From assembly GCA_029747585.1 (NCBI GenBank), contig JAPEVF010001387.1:1-10334 (forward strand): a stretch of 10,334 nt of DNA, given 5' to 3'. The position numbers and the translations under genes were made by a program. This DNA is from Pleurotus djamor (taxonomy: Eukaryota > Basidiomycota > Agaricomycetes > Agaricales > Pleurotaceae). Positions 1-8,299 of this stretch are shown here, piece after piece; positions within the stretch are counted from its first letter, which is position 1; the number at the start of each line of letters is the position of its first letter. The notes below the pieces were generated by a model that was not told where the DNA came from, made no database searches, and was given only the letters and a program-made list of their open reading frames with translations.

Positions 1-83
1 TTCATATGATTATGATGTATGTCTTTTCCGAATCTGATTGCATTTACTTCCTGGTTTGTACGTATATGTAGAACATCCCCCTC

Positions 84-120
84 TTTATTTTGACTGGCCA
101 CCAATTTTCTTTCTTTTATT
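84..120 (-). terminator. Two AATAAA poly(A)-type signals after the transaldolase gene
   Basis: Read on the minus strand, AATAAA occurs at 120-115 and again at 89-84, about 50 and 81 nt beyond the transaldolase stop codon, in an AT-rich stretch. They are positioned as 3'-end formation signals. Fungal poly(A) signals are loose, so this rests only on sequence match and position. Nothing else is recognisable in bases 1-169. Confidence 0.45.
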
Positions 121-169
121 GTGAATCGTTCATCTGCACATTCATTTTCATCTCTCCATAACCCATCAT

Positions 170-1430
170 TCATAGCAGGCTTTTGATATATGCTTTTGTG
201 AAGTCCTCTCGCTCTTTGAATATCTTCAATGCATCCTCTAGTTTTCTCGTTGTCTCCTTGTCCTTGAGAAGCGCTTCACGTAATAGCTGGCCGTTGTTAG
301 CTAACAAACCTAAATGTCCAGTTTGACAACCACCGCAAGTAAACTTGATTGAGAGTGCCACGTACCAGGCAGTGAAGGGGGGGCGTCGCCGCGCAAGGGC
401 ATGGGCTCAAGTGACCCTGGGTCGACAGCGGTTTTCTCAGAGAGTTGACTGAGGACGGAGGGGGATAAGGTCAAGTGGTCAGGCGCAAGCCTCGTCAGCG
501 TGATAACTTCGTCGCTGGTGACGATACTGCACCACTTATGAGTGGCACAATACGCCTCGACGGAGAGGCGCACGCACCTAGCCGGCATGACGAGTGTTTT
601 GCTTTTGGTTTGCTTGAAGTAATTGACGATGGATGCAATAACTGAGCACATTGGGTGGTCAGCATTCTGGTATGCACGCCAGAGATTAGGCTCAAAATGG
701 ACTCTTAGTTCTGAAGCCAAGTATGAGTGGTGACTTGTTTATCGAGTAATTTAGCTGACCGTTGAAATATGGGGCCACGTAGACGCAGTTTGCTTCGGAG
801 GCTGCTGCTGCTTGGGCCAAAGAGAATAAACAAGTTGCCAGTGTCTGTATCCCCTTATTTGCGAGAGACCGACATGCGATGAGGGACTCCGGCGTTGCTG
901 GAATCTTGATGCAAACGCGGTCCCTGCCGAATCAGTCCGGACATCAGCTTCGCGTAATATACGCCATAGTGACGCACTTTGGAATCCCATGGTCGCCGAA
1001 CAAAGAGACCAGTTCTTCAGCTTCTTGGATGGTTTCGTCCGTGTCATGTGCGGCCGACGGCGATGTTTGAGCGTGGACGTTACCACTCAAATGAGGATAC
1101 ACTCCTTTCGCCAACAATACGGTCTGTCTACATCAGTGCCGAGGAACAGCAAGGATATAGGGAGCTGACCAGGATACGGAGAGCGCGGTCAATCAGGCGT
1201 TGTTCGTTTTCTTTGCCTTCCGACTGGGCTAATCCAATTGCTTGCTCCACCAAGTGCTTCTTCTCCGGCCTGGTGGCCTCATTATAGACGATCGCCTGAT
1301 TGGATGTCATATCGCCAAATGACTCCCCAGAGGTCGTATGGAGGATAGCGATATCTGGGTCCATAGAGTCAAGATCCACCTTCACAAGCCCTCGTATTTG
1401 CGTTAGCAGTGTCGTTGATGCCATAGCCAT
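170..1430 (-). CDS. Transaldolase (pentose phosphate pathway), 6 exons
   Basis: Transaldolase moves a dihydroxyacetone unit between sugar phosphates through a lysine Schiff base, in the cytosolic non-oxidative pentose phosphate pathway. Exons on the minus strand: 1430-1170, 1123-978, 923-760, 710-578, 526-366, 309-170. They total 1005 nt, giving 334 aa, a normal length for the family. Introns are 46-56 nt. Motifs seen: DLDS near residue 21 (equivalent of Asp17 in E. coli TalB), DMTSNQ at about 40-45, VHAQTSPSAAHDT at about 101, and RVCIKIPAT with the presumed Schiff-base lysine K142. After these come GIQTLATCLFSLAQ, VAPYFNE, KTLVMPAS and LTLSPSVL. The start could be the ATG at 1430 or the one two codons on (1424). 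The gene looks intact. It resembles the fungal branch with VH(V/A)QT(N/S)PS motifs rather than classical yeast Tal1; that subgroup call is from memory. The intron at 527-577 is 51 nt and stop-free, so it reads as coding if unspliced. DUF6534 lies 123 bp upstream on the same strand. Confidence 0.94.
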
Positions 1431-1553
1431 ACTGAAGTTATGATGATAAGATCGATTGTGTAATAAAGAGGTGAGAAACCACCAGGTGCAGGAGTGACAT
1501 CGTGAGATAAAAACATGGTAAAATTGTGAAAAGCGATGTGTCGTCCACTCTTA
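1431..1553 (-). promoter_or_regulatory. Short spacer acting as terminator of DUF6534 and promoter of transaldolase
   Basis: Only 123 bp separate the DUF6534 stop (1554) from the transaldolase start (1430); both genes are on the minus strand. I see no canonical TATA box. The proximal part is pyrimidine- and AT-rich, as expected for a TATA-less fungal promoter and 5' leader. The role is inferred from position only. Confidence 0.4.
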
Positions 1554-3180
1554 CTAATTCGAAGCCTTGGATTTCTGCTGGTGAAAATCGGTTGAAGGGA
1601 AGCACACAATCAGGTGAATAGAGAAACCCACTGTTAAATTGATATTGCCCAGTTCATGGCCATCGTAATGAATTTCGGTAGTGGTGTCGACATTGATTGC
1701 TGTAGCGAGTCGCTCGACAATTTTACGATCATCAACAGCGGCAATACCACCCCAGATGGTAGGCCGTGTTTGGGATCTCGTCACGTCCATCACAGACCGT
1801 GGGTTGCGGGAGACATAGGATCTTGAGTTCAGTGTTGTAAGTAGCCAGTTTGAGTACCTTGTCAATATTAGCAACTTGTGAGCTCGCAGACTGAAACGAA
1901 ACGAGGGGCTCGTGCTCACAGTCGGCCGCGCGTGACAAAGCTAAGTCGAGTTGAGAAAGGAGGTTATTATAGGAGCCTTTAGGGCACTCACAAAAAGAGA
2001 TGAAACCCATAAGTGGGGGTTTTCACCCAGACAATAAGCTGAACGATAGCCCATACGGAGGTGATCAGACCCGCTTCTACGGTGTATTTGATAACATTGC
2101 TTAACATGGCCAATGTGGGCTTGAAGTGGCTGTCATTGCGCGCTTTGAGGAGCTGCAACTGATTAGAGGCTGCTTGGTAAATCCAGATGGGTGACTTACG
2201 ATTCTGAGCATAGCTGCGGTAATGACAAGGTCACAGACAAGACTGGAAACGAGCCATACCTAGCTGCGTTGAGAGCGGAAGAGAATAGTGTGGGCCCGTT
2301 GATCTTACAACGATATAAGGATCACGGCTCAAAAGCGCTTCATAGGTGACGCCGTGGAGCATGACCTGCAATAGAGGGTCAGAGATAGTTGCAATTAGAG
2401 GCGTTAAAGTTCAGTGTTACATAGATATCAAAGTAGAACGTAATGGCACATTGTAGCACGGCCAACTGTCAGTGTGGTCAGGGGGTATGTTACCGAATTC
2501 CAGGGCATTAGCACCGCTTACAGAGGAGATAAAAAGTGAAAGCCACGGGTTATTCATCAGCTGATAGATTCGCCAGGCAAAGAAGATCTCTGTTATCATT
2601 CCCACTGGGGACGTCAAACGGGAACGGAGTTGGTTGGATTGGTAGACACTCACAGACGCCGTTCACCGGAGGGAAAGAAGCCCACGAACGGTCGATGTAT
2701 ATGAGGACGTCGCAAACACCCCAGCCTCGACCAAATTGCCCCCAAGCGGCGGCACTACTGATCACAGTGAACCCAAAGGAAAGGAAGAACGATGCCCAGA
2801 CTGCGACCCAGGTTCACATAGAACGTAGGGAAATAGTAAAGTAGCTGCGCGAACCTACGATTCGTATGCCGAGTAGATCTTTGGGAAAGTTGACGTGGTA
2901 CCAGACTGCGAGCAGATGCTCAGCTGGTGGTGAAAGTTACAATTATTGGGCCACTCACATATTTGGACGATTAACATGCCGAATATTAAGCAACCGAACA
3001 TGTACCCAAGAGCCTAAAATGGAGGTCAAGGGTGACCTACGGTTAGACAGTTCTGAGTCGCGCTCACCAACGGGCCCATTCTACAAAATATGGGTTCAGC
3101 GGAGACGATGTAAAGGCAACGGGCACCTACAGAAGTTCGGTTGCCTTGTGGGGGAGACCACATATTTCGCCGTTATCCAT
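1554..3180 (-). CDS. DUF6534-family multi-pass membrane protein, 13 exons
   Basis: Function unknown; DUF6534 proteins are fungal membrane proteins with about seven helices. Minus-strand exons: 3180-3131, 3080-3068, 3013-2959, 2905-2855, 2800-2654, 2604-2522, 2465-2421, 2365-2309, 2259-2200, 2152-1992, 1940-1920, 1857-1632, 1577-1554. They total 993 nt, 330 aa. Family landmarks in order: an N-terminal GPL...LGYMFGCLIFG helix (about 19-40), then YHVNFPKD. Next come EIFFAWRIYQL (about 111), VWLVSSLVCDLVI (about 168), YTVEAGLITS (about 210) and the signature RLYSNWLLTTLNSR (about 247-260), followed by a hydrophilic tail. The ATG at 3180 is chosen because it joins in frame to MGPL. Two exons are tiny (13 and 21 nt). 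The exon-11/12 join uses an AAG acceptor, but it is the only join I found that restores RLYSN. The last intron (1578-1631, 54 nt) is stop-free, so the tail could be 18 residues longer without changing the stop. The exact tail is the least certain part. Confidence 0.88.
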
Positions 3181-3240
3181 GTCGATAAAAGAGGGAGAAA
3201 CAAGGGGATAGTACGATCCGAAGCCTCGACTGGACTTGTA

Positions 3241-3251
3241 CATATATATAT
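3241..3251 (-). promoter_or_regulatory. TATA-like element upstream of the DUF6534 gene
   Basis: An alternating CATATATATATG run lies about 62-71 bp upstream of the DUF6534 ATG (3180), at a plausible TATA distance. The run is palindromic, so orientation comes from the neighbouring gene. No other promoter motif is evident. Confidence 0.4.
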
Positions 3252-4166
3252 GCACAGCACGATTTCTAGCTCCAAGGGAAGGAAACTTGACGCAATCACC
3301 GCTGTTGGAGGTGGTCAGTAAGCTTGATGGTATCAAGTAATACGCATGATCCATAAGTTGGGGTGGGACTGAATGACAATCCCTTTGATGAAAATCAGAG
3401 CGTAATGAGAGAATAAAATAGATAGTACCGGCTTCGACTCGTATCCTAAACAACCCTCAACACAAAGTGGGGAAGGAAGATAATCCTGTTGAATTGAGGA
3501 GCACTTAGGATCATGATGCATTGATACACCTTGCGAAGCACGACTGAGTCACTATGAGATGATGGAAAATTTTCCACAGTTTCGGAGCTTCCTGACCTGA
3601 GTAAATAGGAAGCCTCCACTGTGTGATGCAGGCGTGCGACCAATTTCACTGTGAAACTGCAACTAAGAGTCGATACCCCAGTTTTACCAAACTTTGCGCA
3701 CAGACTCGAGGAGGTCGCTGTCAGTGTTCTAAATTGGGGAGTGAATGTTTTCAAATGCATGAAACACTATTATCGGCAACGTAACTTACGAAAAACCGAT
3801 CACGAAAACTGGCATCGCTTAGCGAAGGCCATATTTACTGATCAATTGATTGACTTGACTTGGCTCTTCGAGCACGGAAATGTATTCGTCCTGATTCATC
3901 GCTGTTAAAGAAGAAAACGGGGGAATAAGGCTGGAAGGGGTTCGAGCCGCGATGGTGTACTGGTTTCTGATAAGTATCGGGCGTTCGCTGTCCGGACGAG
4001 GTAAGTACAGTGAGGACGGTGACGGCCATCATTGACCACAAGTGGCGAGCTCACCTTGAAGATATGTATGATTATATTTATGTTACGGAGAATCGGCAGA
4101 ACCACTGAAAGTAGGTATAAAACAAGTACTCATCTATTTCGTCCTCAGACTACTTCTTAGACATAT
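3252..4166. other. About 0.9 kb between ALDH and DUF6534 with no recognised gene
   Basis: This stretch holds the 3' flank of the aldehyde dehydrogenase gene and the upstream region of DUF6534. Open frames occur on both strands, but none shows a family I recognise. The best candidate is a two-exon minus-strand model, 3815-3790 joined to 3728-3446. It has a clean GTAAGT donor and TTTAG acceptor (61-nt intron) and sums to 309 nt, 102 aa. Its N-terminus is hydrophobic (MPVFVIGFS) and its composition is rich in Ser, Thr and Val. It has no detectable domain and could be chance. An 85-residue plus-strand frame at 3651-3908 overlaps it and is equally anonymous. Confidence 0.3.
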
Positions 4167-6319
4167 CTAACTCGTCTTTATCTTCATGTGAATGGATTTA
4201 GGTCTTGTGAGTTGGTCGAAGCCTGGGAGAACATCAAAAGTTAGTGAACCGCATGGACCCTGGGCGTATCTAGATATATGGGGCATACCAAATTTACTCA
4301 AGCTCACACCGCGCCCACTGTGTTTGACGCCAGTCCACGCGAGGGCGGGGTCGAGATAATCGCACCTACGGAGATAAATACAAGTTATAAATACGATGAA
4401 GCAGATACGTTCAGGCTGAAGATGAAGGACACCATGCCAACCAAAATTAAAATACGCACCTGTTCAAGAAAACTGTGCCCGTCTCGATATCGTCTGATAT
4501 CCTTAGGAAGGCCGCTTGAGATTCGAGATTGGCTTCAGCATTCGTCCAAACCGATGCGGTGAGACCGTAGATGGAGTCGTTCATGAGAGTGATGGCTTCA
4601 TCATCCGAAGCAACCTGCAAGGAAAGAAAAATCAAACTCCGTGGCGACGAAAGGTATGACAGGGCTTACCTTCTGTATGCCGACGACGGGTCCAAAAGTC
4701 TCCTCCTGTGCGGCCATCATGGTGTCACTAATGTGATCCAGGCAAGATGCGGATGGAAACTGACCGTCATAACCTCCATCGCTGGCGATCCAAATCAGAG
4801 AAGGTGATTCATCCGAGTACATAGTATTCACTTACAATGATCCACATCAACCAAGACCTGTGGCGCAAAGTATGTAGTTCCTCTGATAGTTGGTGAGGAC
4901 GATGAGACACGGAATGACCCAGGCTAGAATATGATCCAGGACTTACGGCTGGGCAGCGGGGAAAGTGCCTTCCGGAACGAGGGGTTTCGCACCCTTTGAC
5001 ACTGGTGGACACGGTTGAGATCGAAGCGATTAGAATGAAACGCGCGAGCACACTTACAAGCATCGGTGACTTGTTTCGCAATACGCTCAGCACTGGCAAG
5101 GCTGACGACAGGACCCAGATTCGTATTTTTATCTGTCGGGTCTCCAAGTCGGTATTGCTATTTCCGTTAGGACACTCTGCCAATAGGACGGCTCGAAGCA
5201 TTTACCTTGACTATATCAACGAACTTGGAGACAAATGCATCGTAGATGAACTCATGGACATAAATTCGCTGAAACGTGACCTCAGGGGGTTTCAATGGAC
5301 AGCAAAAAACTTAGGAGACGAACCTCGACAGCGCAGCAACTTTGGCCAGAGTTGAAGAAGGCACCATCCACCAGTTCCGCAACCGTGTAGTCTAGATCAG
5401 CGTCCGCCCGAACATACGCAGGATCCTTCCCTCCCAACTCCAACGCAACACCCTTGAACGTCTTGGACTCCGTCGCAGCTTTCTCGACTGATTGACCGTT
5501 CACCACACTCCCGGTGAAAGAAACAAAGTTGACGGACTTGTGTTGGATTGTGTGCGAGACCAATTCATTCGATAGATGGAGGACTTGGAAGACATCAGCT
5601 GGTAGACCAGCAATCTCGAAGCATTTGGCGATACGTTCGGCGGTGGTGGGCGTTTGTGGGGAGGGTTTGAGGAGAACCGCGTTTCCAGCTAGTATTGCTG
5701 GTAGAATGGAATTGACGGAGGTTAGGTAAGGAAAACTAGCTCTCGTCAGGAAAGTCCACGGTCTCGGCAATGGATCACTCACTTCCAAGGCGCTATGATG
5801 AACACGACGCCTTGGGGGACCCGTTTGATGAATCGCTTGAACCCAGGCTTATCGGTAGTTTCCAATGAGACATCGGCCAGCGAGGTTGCGGCGATGGATA
5901 ACAGATATTCTGCTCGTTCGAGGAAACCACGAACTTCACCAGCCCCTTGAGAGATTGGCCTTGATTTTCATGATGATTATGAACACCTGTAAATCTCGAT
6001 GAGGTTACTTTCGCATGCGCACCTTCCCATTTCCAGGGCCAACGACTTCGGGATGTCATCTTCGACTTTCCCCATCTCCCGGAATGCATCCTAGCGCAAT
6101 CGGACGACATTGTACATCATGATCATCAATCTTGAGCAAACTCACAACGAACTTGCGCCCGATGGCGATGCGCTCTTGGAGAGGAACTTTTGACCACGCC
6201 TGATAAGCTATTTGGGCTTTTGCGATCTTACTATCAAGTTCATCCACCGTCGGATAAGTTCTTGAATAAAGTGGGAGCTGAGTATGGGGGCATATCGTCG
6301 TCTGGATCTCTTGTGTCAT
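4167..6319 (-). CDS. NAD(P)+-dependent aldehyde dehydrogenase, 13 exons
   Basis: Oxidises an aldehyde to the acid with NAD(P)+. Minus-strand exons: 6319-6146, 6090-6023, 5959-5783, 5735-5324, 5268-5206, 5157-5058, 5001-4947, 4882-4836, 4781-4765, 4705-4670, 4614-4460, 4365-4289, 4222-4167. They total 1437 nt, 478 aa, the usual ALDH length. The active site is complete: APWN (oxyanion N140), GNAVLLKPS (cofactor lysine K163), FTGS (213-216), ELGGKD (general base E239), NSGQSCC (nucleophile C273) and EETFGPV (372-378). The C-terminus has NRCDYLDPALAWTGVK and SGRG. The DYLDPALAW and GQSCCAVER wording resembles the little-studied EDX86601-like ALDH group (cd07102) more than betaine or classical ALDH2 enzymes; that assignment is from memory and the substrate is unknown. 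No targeting signal is obvious, so it is probably cytosolic. The start at 6319 has a good context (GCCATGA). Exons 9 and 10 are only 17 and 36 nt; they restore HSMEVMTEETFGP. The second intron ends in AAG. Confidence 0.95.
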
Positions 6320-6553
6320 GGCAGATGTTGACAATGGTGAGAGGGAGGAAGAATATGCTTAGAGTGGCCACGAGTCCTTTTTCATTGCGTCCATTAAGCT
6401 TTCCGCTGCATTGACGTATGAATGAGACGGAAAGCGACAATAAGTAGGTGGGTGCTAGGCTTTAAAGAAGAGTGTCCATAGTATAGAAATAATAGTTCTG
6501 GAGGTACGATGGAGATACGCTAGGGAAGCCTGGCGATGTTGTTGCCGGTGTAA

Positions 6554-6670
6554 ACGACTTCAGTGGAAGCCTCCCTCTACTACTTGATCAAGCTCAAGGA
6601 GCAGCTTAATGACTGGTGATACGACGATGTCTCTCCAAAGCAAGAAGTTCCCAAGGATGTCGATATCTGA
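6554..6670 (+). pseudogene. Coding-like fragment interrupted by an in-frame TGA, family unknown
   Basis: One plus-strand frame reads like the conserved C-terminal end of a protein: ASLYYLIKLKEQLNDW, then TGA at 6617-6619, then YDDVSPKQEVPKDVDI and a second TGA at 6668-6670. The amphipathic, charged segment and acidic-proline tail look more protein-like than random intergenic DNA. A CTTCAG at 6558-6563 could be a splice acceptor just before it. I cannot name the family, find a start, or find upstream exons. It may be a decayed gene end, a chance frame, or part of a PMP3 upstream leader. Confidence 0.25.
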
Positions 6671-7032
6671 ACGTTAACCGTCCCGAAGAAAGAGGACGCG
6701 GGCGGACACTGTCATTGCTCCTAGGGGTCAATAGGAGTTGCTACACGTATATAACTTTTCATTCTCTTTTCGTGAGGGTGTAGGGTTGCACAAGCCCATT
6801 GAGAACAATAAGACCAAGCGGGACTGCTGCGTTGTTCAAAACCGTTCAGAGCTCTGTGCGCTTCAGCGTTTCAGTCGCTCAACACTGGCCATCCGAGAAT
6901 TGTAGATTCGCTTATCTTATCTGTGCCTGAAGAAACTGCGGAGGTCAAATCAAGCGCCCGTGGAGTTTCCAGACGCACCAAGCCCGCGCTGGAATCATTG
7001 CGGCGCAGTCTTCAACCTCGACGTCGACGAGC

Positions 7033-7039
7033 TATATAA
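7033..7039 (+). promoter_or_regulatory. TATA box of the PMP3 gene
   Basis: A consensus TATATAA lies 49 bp upstream of the PMP3 ATG, followed by a pyrimidine-rich stretch (about 7050-7078) that fits a fungal transcription start. This suggests a short 5' leader and a strong TATA-type promoter, as expected for a highly expressed stress gene. A second TATATAA at 6748-6754 is much farther away. Confidence 0.7.
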
Positions 7040-7087
7040 TCCCTCGAGCACGCTTCTTCACGCCTTCTCCTCACCCACAAAACAATA

Positions 7088-7601
7088 ATGGTTCGCTCTT
7101 CAGACGTTGTTCTCATCCTCGTAAGTGACATTGTACCTCTTATCCGTCACCTAGTAGTCAATGGGACGTCATAGGTTGCAATTATCTTTCCACCGGCAGC
7201 CGCCGCGTTCGTCACTGGCTGTAGCTGCGACCTCCTCATCAACATATGCTTGACTATGTACGTACCCAAGGCGGAAACATGATGAGCGAACGGCTGACGC
7301 CAAGCTATGATATCTAGCCTGGGTTACATTCCCGGCCATCTGGTATGTCCCCTGCGCTTTCATTGGGGTTTGTTCTGACTTGGAGTAGCACGCCTTCTGG
7401 CTCATCTATAAGAAGATGCAAGCGGAAGAACGCTACGGTCAGGGAGGGTTCATGTGTGCGTAGATCATCCCTTCTAATGTAACCGGGTTCGTTCTAACTC
7501 TCGGAATGCCCATAGACGTTGGCAATGGCCATTACGAGCCCTTATATCAACCTGTTGGCCAGGCGCAAGCTCCGTACTATGGTTCTACTCATCATGGATA
7601 G
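7088..7601 (+). CDS. PMP3: PMP3/UPF0057 plasma-membrane proteolipid, 5 exons
   Basis: PMP3 (Sna1) family members are tiny two-helix plasma-membrane proteins. In yeast, loss hyperpolarises the membrane and causes sensitivity to cations such as sodium. Exons: 7088-7120, 7175-7257, 7318-7342, 7389-7455, 7516-7601. They total 294 nt, 97 aa. Family signatures are clear: VAIIFPPAAAAF (helix 1, about 12-23), CSCDLLINICLTILGYIPGH (about 27-46) and HAFWLIYKKM (about 47-56). A hydrophilic tail rich in Gly, Tyr, Pro and Gln follows, including VGNGHYEPLYQP. Yeast Pmp3 is about 55 aa; longer tailed versions are common in filamentous fungi, so the tail of about 40 residues is not odd in itself. The donor after exon 4 is ambiguous: GTGCGT at 7456 keeps frame and gives MYVGNG, whereas a cut two bases earlier does not. 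Five exons for a gene this small, one of 25 nt, is extreme fragmentation. Confidence 0.95.
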
Positions 7602-8299
7602 TGCGCTACTTACCATGGTGCAGCCTTCACATCACGTTATTGAAGCTGTATACTTTTTGTTTGTTCTTGCTATGAGTGACTTTGATAAGATAAGATTGTC
7701 GGTTTGAAGTAGATCTCCTTCAGGTCGGCACTGTCAAATTCAAGTCAAATGGGATTTGCGGATAAACACATCCATAGGTTCCAACAACTAGTGTTCGAGC
7801 AGTGCCTAGACGCGCGATACGCCTTGAACGAAGGGTATATACTGAGGTACTTGTGATTCAAATTCAATATTCAAACTGTGTGATCTCGTAGTGCCCAGCC
7901 GTAGGGGAAGGATGGCGNTTTCGCTTTCTTTGTTTTCCTTTTTTTTCGTCTACGTCCTTCTGTTCCTTCTGCGCCATTCCTCAGCTCTCGCTCTCTTGTT
8001 TGCCAAGACGACGAAGACCATAAGTCGCTTCCAGATCGCTNCCCCCCATTTCGGATGTTCACGAGTGACCACGGAAACGCCAAGAACGTGAGGGCGACTA
8101 GAAAGCTCTGTGTAGACATGACCATACATGCTCAATCTAGAGATTCAGCACTGCCGGAAAGCTTCACTGTAGAACGTGCCCGCAGGGGCGCGTTGCCACT
8201 TACGCGATGGGTCACGTCACGGACACGCCCTGTAACACCGTGATTTGTCACATCGCTTCTTGCACATCGACCACCAGCTAAACATCAGCATTCCATCCA
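7602..8299 (+). other. Spacer between PMP3 and MSH2 with two undetermined bases
   Basis: These 698 bp contain the PMP3 3' flank (T-rich from about 7650) and the MSH2 promoter. Undetermined bases (n) sit at 7918 and 8041, next to a pyrimidine-rich tract (7919-7985, with a run of eight T) and a C run (8042-8047). A 35-residue frame at 7749-7856 and frames on both strands over 7871-8135 show no family signature. I see no gene here. Confidence 0.5.
8188..8219 (+). promoter_or_regulatory. Possible cell-cycle and CRE-like motifs upstream of MSH2
   Basis: About 80-110 bp before the MSH2 ATG are two MCB-like hexamers in opposite orientation, GCGCGT (8188-8193) and ACGCGA (8202-8207). Each is one mismatch from ACGCGT. 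A CACGTCAC (8213-8220) containing the CRE half-site ACGTCA follows. In budding yeast, DNA replication and repair genes are commonly driven by the MCB-binding factor. Whether these sites function here is inference. Confidence 0.3.

Larger units (their letters stand above)
6320..7087. promoter_or_regulatory. Divergent intergenic region between ALDH (minus) and PMP3 (plus)
   Basis: These 768 bp carry the upstream sequences of both genes. On the ALDH side there is a TTTAAA at 6461-6466 and a polypyrimidine leader (minus strand, about 6358-6335) just before the ATG. On the PMP3 side there are two TATATAA boxes (6748-6754 and 7033-7039). A single AGGGG core at 6723-6727 matches the yeast stress-response element, but one copy is weak evidence. 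A coding-like fragment at 6554-6670 is described separately. Confidence 0.5.

Noticed and set aside
1554..2010. Apparent frameshift in the DUF6534 gene, where two minus-strand frames overlap
   Set aside because: Two short introns around a 21-nt exon explain the frame change without any mutation and restore the family signature.
2866..3321. Plus-strand open frame of 151 codons, long for this window
   Set aside because: It is antisense to DUF6534 exons 1-4 and their introns, which are supported by family motifs; the translated product has no recognisable family.
3651..3908. Plus-strand 85-residue open frame in the unexplained interval
   Set aside because: No family signature, no splice partners identified, and it overlaps an equally plausible minus-strand model; not enough support for a gene call.
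4601..4831. Apparent insertion in the ALDH protein before EETFGP
   Set aside because: The insertion is two introns; removing them gives the standard HSMEVMTEETFGP pattern.
170..6319. Possible metabolic gene cluster of transaldolase, DUF6534 and ALDH on one strand
   Set aside because: Nothing links their pathways, and there is no transporter, regulator or backbone enzyme; adjacency alone is not evidence.
7749..7856. 35-residue plus-strand frame downstream of PMP3
   Set aside because: Too short, no recognisable motif, and within the 3' flank of PMP3; likely chance.
7871..8135. Overlapping frames on both strands, one with a hydrophobic stretch
   Set aside because: They run over a pyrimidine-rich tract and two undetermined bases; the hydrophobic run comes from the T/C bias, not a real membrane segment.
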